Part shown: positions 58,001 to 64,000 of the stretch, in pieces
How positions within the stretch are numbered: the stretch's first letter is position 1
How the letters are laid out: each line of letters opens with the position of its first letter
DNA from: Bolinopsis microptera
Lineage: Eukaryota > Ctenophora > Tentaculata > Lobata > Bolinopsidae
NCBI RefSeq assembly: GCF_026151205.1
Contig: NC_087079.1
Location: 3,009,730 to 3,073,729, forward strand
Direction: 5' to 3'
DNA length: 64,000 bases
The notes under the pieces: model-generated
What the model was told of the DNA's origin: nothing
The model's input: the letters and a program-made list of their open reading frames with translations, nothing else
Database searches by the model: none
Translations under genes and position numbers: made by a program

Positions 58001-58389
58001 AACGCCATTGTTGGTCGTGAGGAGAGTGAGAAATCCTCAAACTACATTACATTTATTCCTTCTGTAACGTCCTCAATAAATGTAATAGATTTGTGTTGTA
58101 ATTGATTTTAACTGTTGTAATCAGTTTAAAACGCAGTATATATTATAATATACTGCTTAGATTAATACAAAAATTGACATTATCTGATTTGTATCACTAC
58201 TATAATTACTATAGAATATAGAAACAAATCTACGAAGGAAAACGATAACCCGAACAATTTAGACCTGAATCAGTAAAAACACGAACCTCGGCGATGGTCT
58301 GCAAAGTGGAGTTGTCTATATCAGCTGGCTTGAGCTCCGTGTGCAGCAGTAGATGGTGCATAGTGTACGACAGCACGTGTAATTGGTAC
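46001..58389 (-). CDS. UTP20: UTP20 (small-subunit processome component), 3' part, 14 exons
   Basis: Large HEAT-repeat protein of the nucleolar U3 processome, needed for 18S rRNA maturation. Exons, in transcription order: 58,389-58,287; 57,796-57,635; 57,424-56,895; 56,706-56,604; 56,428-56,303; 56,098-55,801; 52,654-52,554; 52,413-52,341; 52,224-52,139; 51,818-51,749; 51,574-51,423; 51,300-51,177; 47,109-46,996; 46,308-46,001. All have GT/AG borders and compatible phases, giving about 783 C-terminal residues. Recognisable parts are RQATAFSLLKSIL, RQVFLHYLLHYPLGKKLR, GRMSALELLGMLVSKLP, HQWVRLAGCQLLGHLL and the Lys-rich tail ANPESHAKKKVK, matching the family's nucleolar C-terminus. The protein is normally about 2,700 residues, so the 5' exons lie beyond 64,000 or in unrecognised exons above 58.4 kb. 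One intron hosts a plus-strand gene. Confidence 0.9.
47491..47500 (+). promoter_or_regulatory. Candidate TATA box of the nested LamG gene
   Basis: ATTATATAAC lies about 145 bp upstream of the start codon at 47,644. Position and sequence fit a core promoter, but AT-rich DNA makes chance matches common. Confidence 0.3.
47644..50258 (+). CDS. Secreted LamG/pentraxin-like protein with 21-residue coiled-coil repeats (3 exons)
   Basis: The gene is nested in a UTP20 intron (47,110-51,176) on the opposite strand. Exons 47,644-49,618, 49,815-49,925 and 50,176-50,258 join in phase 1 at GT/AG sites to give 722 residues. MFLLFVLTICIVSPVAKTVD looks like a signal peptide. A concanavalin-like LamG/pentraxin domain follows to about residue 200 (ALTLCTWIKR, EWFHYCLTW, IQIYLDGELAASG). 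Then come 16 repeats of 21 residues with consensus VTGRCNRTEDELSRTRESLE or the variant VTTRSNRT. These are three heptads each, with an NxT glycosylation sequon per repeat. The C-terminus holds SWSWDLLG|EEFVGVNVTEGVI and MWG|DEFIGVKMTRGII, a motif repeated by the two last exons. Without splicing, the frame ends at 49,674. An extracellular lectin-like or matrix role is inference. Confidence 0.85.
48468..49475 (+). repeat. 63-bp coding minisatellite, 16 units
   Basis: Tandem units within exon 1 of the nested gene encode the 21-residue coiled-coil repeat. Two unit types (GTAACTGGCAG.TGTAAC and GTAACCACCAGATCTAAC) are interspersed, and many units are identical at DNA level. This indicates recent unequal exchange or gene conversion with the frame kept. 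A 375-residue antisense open frame is a by-product. Confidence 0.95.
51958..52108. repeat. 10-bp tandem repeat in UTP20 intron
   Basis: About fifteen units of GCGGACTAGC or GTGTACTAGC type lie in the intron between exons 52,224-52,139 and 51,818-51,749, starting 30 bases from the donor. Confidence 0.85.
52655..55800 (-). other. Large UTP20 intron with dispersed repeats
   Basis: This 3.1-kb intron contains family A pieces in both orientations (53,090-53,420 inverted; 55,608-55,662 direct), a hairpin CCGGGGGCTGAGCCCCCGG at 55,571-55,589, and a tandem GTCTAGTGGTCAA. repeat at about 54,845-54,945. I see no coding exon in it. Confidence 0.6.
56429..56603 (-). other. UTP20 intron with 13-bp direct repeat at its borders
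   Basis: On the minus strand the intron starts at CTAGAG|GTTAAGACACTT and the next exon starts AACCAG|GTTAAGACACTG. AGGTTAAGACACT is therefore present at both splice junctions. The intron is 175 nt. Such border duplications are expected if the intron arose by insertion with target duplication or by local tandem duplication. Confidence 0.75.
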
Positions 58390-58458
58390 CTGGAGTAGGG
58401 TTAAGTTTAGAGACAAGTTGAAGTTAAGGGTTAGAATAAATAGTTCTCTGATACTAAC

Positions 58459-58504
58459 GACAAGAGACACAGGAGACACAGGAGACACAGGAGACACAGG
58501 AGAC
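58459..58504. repeat. (GGAGACACA)n short tandem repeat
   Basis: Four to five 9-bp units lie just upstream of the first recognised UTP20 exon. Confidence 0.85.
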
Positions 58505-59143
58505 GTTATATTGTACTACGAACAAACGTTCTGGTTAAAGAGGTTTATGTCCTCAAGATACTACACAGGGTTCCAGGTTGTAATGATAATTCAGCCTGAT
58601 TCGATAATCAATGTCATCATGTAGGCCACCTTTGGAGTCCGGATGTATGACTAAACCAATATGGGTCCAACTCCCAAGCTTTGTGTTCCCAGGTGCCTTT
58701 TCTTACAATAACTACGGTGTACTTGTATTTATTTTCCACTATTCTATTTTCGATAATCTTTGTCTGTTCAATGAGGGGAGGGTCACGTTCTTGCTTACTT
58801 TTCAACTTTTGGTTTTACTCTTTAAAATTGCGAATATAGTGAAACACACGTTTAGTCAACATTTTCACCTCGCAGTAAAACTAGTGGTGGTGTCATCATC
58901 AACTACTGGACGATTCATGAGGCCGCAAATAGTCCAGGCTTACACAGGGGGTAGTCTTATACCACCACTTACCGCACAACATTATCCTTACTTAACAGTA
59001 AAAGTCTTCAGCCTACCCGGAGACACGGAGACATACATTTGTTCTACTTGTGATTTGTTGTTGTTATTGTTGTTGTTGTTGTTGTCGTTTTATCTGCTGC
59101 TTATACTGTCTATAACTGTTGTTGTATGAGCAATGAGTGTCAA

Positions 59144-59313
59144 GTGTGACGTCACGTAAAGTGTGACGTCATGTAAAGTGTGACGTCATGTAAAATGTGA
59201 CGTCATGTAAAGTGTGACGTCATGTAAAGTGTGACGTCATGTAAAGTGTGACGTCATGTAAAGTGTGACGTCATGTAAAGTGTGACGTCATGTAAAGTGT
59301 GACGTTACGTAAT
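59144..59313. repeat. 17-bp tandem array of CRE palindromes, 10 copies
   Basis: Units of GTGTGACGTCATGTAAA start every 17 bp from 59,144. Nine copies contain the perfect CREB/ATF palindrome TGACGTCA; the tenth reads TGACGTTA. The whole array is 170 bp. Whether it is regulatory or a neutral microsatellite cannot be told from sequence. Confidence 0.92.
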
Positions 59314-59671
59314 ATTATCTAAGGGACTCCCCCTTGCTAGCCTGATATGACTAGAATGTATGAGAAGACTGAGGTACATCAAGTAATGTTAGTAGTAATT
59401 AACTAAACCTTAGTTGTTGAAATGTAATTTAGGAATATTATACAATCCGAGTTGGTCAATGGATATTGCTGAAGATAGAAGTAAATTGATGGAATCAGTT
59501 CCATTATGTTATAACATAAGAAGCACTTTCAGAGTTTCAGCGACGCAAATGTCCTCTCTGTGCATGTTTTATATAAACTATTATATACTTATATACAGAA
59601 ACACTCTACATGACGCAATCACCCTTTTTTCAAATGTAAGATATTCTATATGTACTTTTCTTATGATAAGT

Positions 59672-59879
59672 TTAATGTAGCACAATTAGCGGTAATGTGT
59701 AGCTCAATTAGTGGTAATTTAGCACAATTGCAATTACAGCATCCGAACAATAATCTGGAGGTCGTAATGAGTTCAATTCCCGCTCTCGGCACATTATACC
59801 TTGACTTTACTGCGAGTTGGCTGCCACACTGCTGTTGAGCTGCATGATTCTGACATCTAACCTCCTTACAAGCTAATAA
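59672..59879 (+). mobile_element. tRNA-derived SINE-like element
   Basis: Positions 59,700-59,714 (TAGCTCAATTAGTGG) resemble a pol III A box and 59,769-59,785 (GAGTTCAATTCCCGCTC) a B box, in the tRNA order. The part from 59,724 is duplicated at 61,911-62,066. The tail is ACAAGCTAATAA, not poly(A). A degenerate tRNA gene is less likely because no cloverleaf can be drawn. Confidence 0.5.
59724..59879 (+). repeat. 156-bp direct repeat, left copy
   Basis: It begins CAATTGCAATTACAGC and ends ACAAGCTAATAA. It matches 61,911-62,066 at the same length with only a handful of substitutions. The two copies bracket the poly-G tract, the TTTTTGTCCG repeats and the homopurine array. Confidence 0.9.
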
Positions 59880-60000
59880 GGGGGGGGGGGGGGGGGGGGG
59901 GGGGATCATGTTATTTTTTGTCCGTTTTTGTCCGTTTTTGTCCGTTAATTTTTGTCCGTTTTGAAAATATAGCTGCCAAACGGACAAAAACGGACAAAAA
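59880..60000. repeat. Poly-G tract and TTTTTGTCCG repeats
   Basis: About 24 consecutive G (59,880-59,904) are followed by four TTTTTGTCCG units (59,911-59,960) and then by two inverse CGGACAAAAA units (59,980-60,000), which makes an inverted arrangement. Confidence 0.85.
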
Positions 60001-60304
60001 TTGTAACTTTTGATTTAAATTTTCTCCACAATTTGTAACAGGCTATCTGCAGAAATGGGTAGCCCGGTTAATGACCATGGTCCTTTCTCAAACTTTTAAT
60101 CTTCCATTAGGCACAAAGAATAGTCTACACATTTTTTAATAACATAAAAAGGGATGAAAAGTTTTATTACTGGAGAGTAAAACTTTGTTAAACACAAAGA
60201 TTCTTGAGCACATTTTGAGTCAGACTCAAATGCGCTTAAAAACATTTTAGTATATAACAATAAATTATGTTAACAATAACACCAACAATAATTATAAATT
60301 GAAC

Positions 60305-61912
60305 AAATTATTGAGAGATGAAAGAGAGGAAAAGGAGGAGGGGGGACTGAGGAGGGGGACTGAGGAGGGAGAGGAGGGGGGCTGAGGAGGAGTGAGACTG
60401 AGAAGGAGAACTGAGGAGGAGGAATGAATAGGAGGAGGAGAAGAAGGACTCAAGAGGAGGAGGACCCAAGAGGAGGAGGACCCAGGAAAAGGCCCCATGA
60501 GGAGGACTGGGGAGGAGGAGGACCGATGAGGACTGATGAGGACTGATAAAGAGGACTAAGGACGAGGAGGAGGAGGAGGAGGAGGAGGAGAAGGAGTGAG
60601 CAGTGAGGAGGAAGACTGATGAGGAGAAGGAGGTGTATGATCTGAGGAGGATGAGGAGGAGAAAGGAGATAAAGGATGAGGATAAGGAGGACTGAGGAGG
60701 AGGACTGGTGAAGAGGACTGATGAGGAGGAGGACTGAGAAGGGGAGGACTTAGGAGGACTGAGGAGGGGAGGACTTAGGAGGAAGAGGAGGATTGAGCAG
60801 GAGGAGGACTGAGGAGTAGAAGGAGGAAGAAGACTGAGGAGGATCAGGAGGACCCAGAAAGAGGAGGAAGAGGAGGAGGACTGAGGAGGAGAAGGAGGAC
60901 CCAAGAGGAGGAACCAGGAAGAAGAGGAGGAGGAGGACTGAGAAGGAGGAGTGAGACTGAGAAGGAGAACTGAGGAGGAGGAATGAATAGGAGGAGGAGG
61001 AGAAGAAGGACTCAAGAGGAGGACTGAGGAGGAGGAGGACTAAGGAGAAGGATGAGGAGGAGGACCCAAGAGGAGGAGGACCCAAGAGGAGGAGGACCCA
61101 GGAGGAGGACCCAGGAAAAGGCACCAAAAGGAGGACTGGGGAGGAGGAGGACTGATGAGGACTGATGAGGACTGATAAAGAGGACTAAGGACGAAGAGGA
61201 GGAGGAGGAGGAGGAGGAGAAGGAGTGAGCAGTGAGGAGGAGGACTGATGAGGAGGAGGTGTATGAGGAGGATGAGGAGGAGAAAGGAGATGAAGGAAGG
61301 AGATGAAGGATGAGGATAAGGAGGACTGAGGAGGAGGACTGGTGAAGAGGACTGATGAGGAGGAGGACTGAGAATGGGAGGACTTAGGAGGACTGAGGAG
61401 GGGAGGACTTAGGAGGAAGAGGAGGATTGAGGAGGAGGAGGACTGAGGAGTAGAAGGAGAAAGAAGACTGAGGAGGATCAGGAGGACCCAGGAGGAGGAG
61501 GAAGAGGAGGAGGACTGAGGAGGAGAAGGAGGACCCATGAGGAGGAACCAGGAAGAAGAGGAGGAGGAGGACTGAGAAGGAGAAGGAGGACTGATGAGGA
61601 GGATGAGGATGAGGAGGAGGGTGACTGGGGAAAGGATTGAGGAGGAGGAAGACTGAGGAGGAGGAAGAGGAGAAGGACTGAGGAGGAGAAGGACTGAGGA
61701 GAAGGAAGAGGAGGAGGACTGAGGAGGAGGACCCAGGAGGAGGAGGACACAGGAAAAGGCCCCAGGAGGAGGAGGATGACTTGGGAGGAGGAGGACTGAT
61801 GAGGACTGATGAGGAGGAGAAGTAAGTGGATGAAGAGGATGAGGAGGACTGAGGAGGAGGACTGGTGAGCAGAAGGAGGAGGACCCAGGAGGAGAAGGAG
61901 GAGGAGGTGGAC
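60305..61912 (+). repeat. 1.6-kb homopurine (GGA)n-type array
   Basis: The plus strand is almost only A and G, built from GGAGGA, GGACTGAGGA and GGACCCAGGA words. A higher-order period of about 635 bp is visible: the block GGACTGATAAAGAGGACTAAGG occurs near 60,537 and 61,168, and GGAGTGAGCAGTGAGGAGGA near 60,593 and 61,223. Long Ser/Pro/Leu open frames on the minus strand are composition artefacts. Confidence 0.92.
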
Positions 61913-62066
61913 AATTGCAATTACAGCATCCGAACAATAATCTGGAGGTCGTAATGAGTTCAATTCCCGCTCTCGGCACATCACACTTTGACTTAACTGC
62001 GAGTTGGCTGCCTCACTGCTGTTGAGCTGCATGATCCTGACATCTAACCTCCTTACAAGCTAATAA
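61911..62066 (+). repeat. 156-bp direct repeat, right copy
   Basis: Second copy of the SINE-like segment at 59,724-59,879, including the B-box-like GAGTTCAATTCCCGCTC but lacking the A-box-containing 5' part. It directly abuts the homopurine array. Confidence 0.9.
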
Positions 62067-64000
62067 TTACATGCAAGTAGAGCGAGTAGTCACTATATTA
62101 TCGCGAGGTATGTTTGTCGCGACAAACCAAGCTCACAGTATAATCATAATAATTACATTAATGTCGTTTTTATGTAATAAACTTGATAATAGATATATTA
62201 TGAGGAGACATGTTCTTCCTATTTTGAGTGGGATCATGTTTATTTGGTTTGTTCACTTTTGTTTGTTTGACCTTGTGCCCGATATCATTTTGCAATCACA
62301 ATGTACAATAGGTGACGAATCCCATCACCGGTATCACCCATTCAAATCCCTTTATACATGTTGTATACATTTTACAAGCAACTCTTCATGAGGTAGTACA
62401 TCCGACTAACTTGTGTAATGGACCTTTCACATATTACGTACTCTACACGTCATAGCTATTGTGCTTTTAATTGTATTGTGTTTTTAAATGGTATTTAAAT
62501 CATTAGCTTTTCCAAAGCCCCTTTCCCTAACCAAATTATCTTTTGTTGTGCTTATAAATGTAGTCTAGTGTTGTTGTTGTGGCAAGCATGTTAAGCTATC
62601 ATTACGGATGTTCCAGAAAGCGGAACTGGAATTATACATATACTGAGGTTGAGTAATGTTATAAGGGCAAGTTTACGAAATGGCGCGTTTGTTTTATTTC
62701 TCATTGTAGCCATGCCAGTCTATCTAAGAACGGCTCAAACTCGTAATCTCGTTTGATAACCGTTTACTGTTAATGTTATGGATAATGTTCTGCGGTAAGT
62801 GGTATAAGAGTAAGCCTGAACAATTGGCAGTCTCATGAATAGTAGTCACTAATGACACCACCACTGTTGTTGTTATGTTGTTAAGGGACTAATGTTGATA
62901 GACAAGAACATTACACAGTCTAATATCCAGGGCGATGTAAAAAAAGGCCCATTGTTAAACACTTTGTTATGATGATGTAACCCAAGATATGTAATAGAGG
63001 TATGCAGCCTTGCAGTACATTCTACAGTAATGGAGTTGTTGTGGTCATCTTGAACTATGTAATGGCGCTGTTGTGTTGCTGTGGCTTTACAGGCAGGATC
63101 TACATATATTGTAGAGTTACAGCGTTTATGCACATTTGCTTTGTTGTAGTTTTAACAGTTTAAAAGACGGAATCAGATCGGTTAACGTTACTTAACACAG
63201 TACATTCGTACTGTAAATGCTCAACATGAAATGTATCTGAGTCTAGCATGCTAAACTATAAAACTATTGTTCCATATATCGTCATTATCTTGTTCTGATA
63301 TTGGTAAGCTGCAGACTCTCTCAAGAGTTATAGGTTTCCTGGCAACTTGTTCAACAGGAAAGACAATGATCTTTTAAAAAGATATGCCAAGCATCGCTTG
63401 TGAATTTTCCTTTTTTTGTGGTCATCATTTCACGCGAACTTCATTTTTGTTTCTGATGTTTTGAAACAGTTGCTTGGAATTGGATACGATGTTTTTAGTA
63501 TCTTGATTTAAAGTATAGATTGAAAAAACTGTCTCTTCTGATCAAATTTGTACAATATTATCTAATTTTAAATCGCTTAGTAAGAATACGTTTGGCTAAT
63601 GTCCAAGTATCGTTTAAAAGTAACGCAATTCCACTGTATTTGTATTGTAGTACTGTGATGGGTTTAATAAGACAAATTCGCTCAGCAGGCAAATAAAACC
63701 ACTAATTATTCTTACTAGTAATATCACATCTCCACAAACAATTCTTTTCCATTATAATTTGTCTTTCATTATGATAACGACCTTATCTTCACAACCTAAC
63801 TTAGTGGATTCAGCGGAGAGAAAAAGTTCAGAAATGGAAAATGAAAAGAATTCACAGTCCTACCCGTTCATTTTCAGGTTTGAATTATTAGTTGGCAGCT
63901 TGCAACAAACCGATGCCATTTTCTCGAACTTGTAAACTATTAGCTCAATTTTATCGATCAAGAGTTCAATCTAAACTTATTCAAAATATTATCTGCGCAG

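Larger units (their letters stand above)
58390..64000. other. UTP20 upstream intron or intergenic DNA, no exon recognised
   Basis: No UTP20-like exon could be found above 58,389. The region is dominated by simple and tandem repeats, listed separately. Open frames such as 58,611-59,129 end in homopolymeric Leu from (TTG)n and have no domain. Positions 62,070-64,000 show no recognisable gene. A stretch near 63,800-63,880 with a possible CAG|GTTTGA donor is too weak to call. Confidence 0.5.

Noticed and set aside
58611-59129. 172-residue plus-strand frame with a hydrophobic end
   Set aside because: The poly-Leu end comes from a (TTG)n tract. I found no homology signal or promoter.
60308-62032. 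Several long minus-strand frames rich in Ser, Pro and Leu
   Set aside because: They are translation of a homopyrimidine strand, which cannot encode stop codons. There is no start context, domain or exon structure.
63800-63882. Possible small exon ending CAG|GTTTGA on the plus strand
   Set aside because: The donor and acceptor are weak and nothing links it to another exon.

Overview
This is nuclear DNA from a non-vertebrate animal. It is AT-rich and intron-containing, with animal housekeeping genes (UTP20, a SEC24A/B-like COPII gene, a dynein-1 light intermediate chain, RPS23, a class II CPD photolyase), a CR1/L2-type LINE whose ORF1 has a PHD finger, tRNA-derived SINE-like DNA, a MITE, and many mini- and microsatellites. 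A cnidarian or other early-branching or marine invertebrate fits; the sequence does not settle the species.

Layout. 1-20 kb is gene-poor: dispersed repeats, a decayed family-B DNA polymerase (Polinton/adintovirus-like) at 2.9-4.8 kb, a perfect 148-bp-arm fold-back at 8.4-8.7 kb, a 55-bp minisatellite near 11.2-11.6 kb, remnants of two LINE ORF2s (12.0-12.9 and 18.9-19.3 kb), and an unrecognised decayed coding island at 14.9-16.05 kb. From 20.9 to 58.4 kb five host genes lie head-to-tail on the minus strand: DYNC1LI (7 coding exons, rebuilt here with every splice phase closing), RPS23, SEC24, photolyase and the 3' part of UTP20 (14 coding exons, also phase-consistent). A full-length LINE (about 37.9-42.1 kb) sits between photolyase and UTP20.

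The most distinctive gene is on the plus strand inside a 4.07-kb UTP20 intron. It encodes a secreted LamG/pentraxin-like protein with a 16-copy, 21-residue coiled-coil repeat, each copy carrying an N-glycosylation sequon, and two small C-terminal exons that repeat one motif. I could not match the whole architecture to a named family.

Other strong signals are a nine-fold tandem duplication of the last 3' splice site of DYNC1LI, an 802-bp MITE with 28-bp perfect TIRs and an 8-bp target duplication, a ten-copy 17-bp array with nine perfect CRE palindromes, an E-box-rich intronic array, a 1.6-kb homopurine array flanked by 156-bp direct repeats, and a UTP20 intron whose two borders repeat the same 13 bp.

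The host genes serve unrelated basic functions (ribosome biogenesis and translation, ER export, minus-end transport, DNA repair). Nothing suggests a functional cluster, although RPS23 and DYNC1LI are only 165 bp apart.
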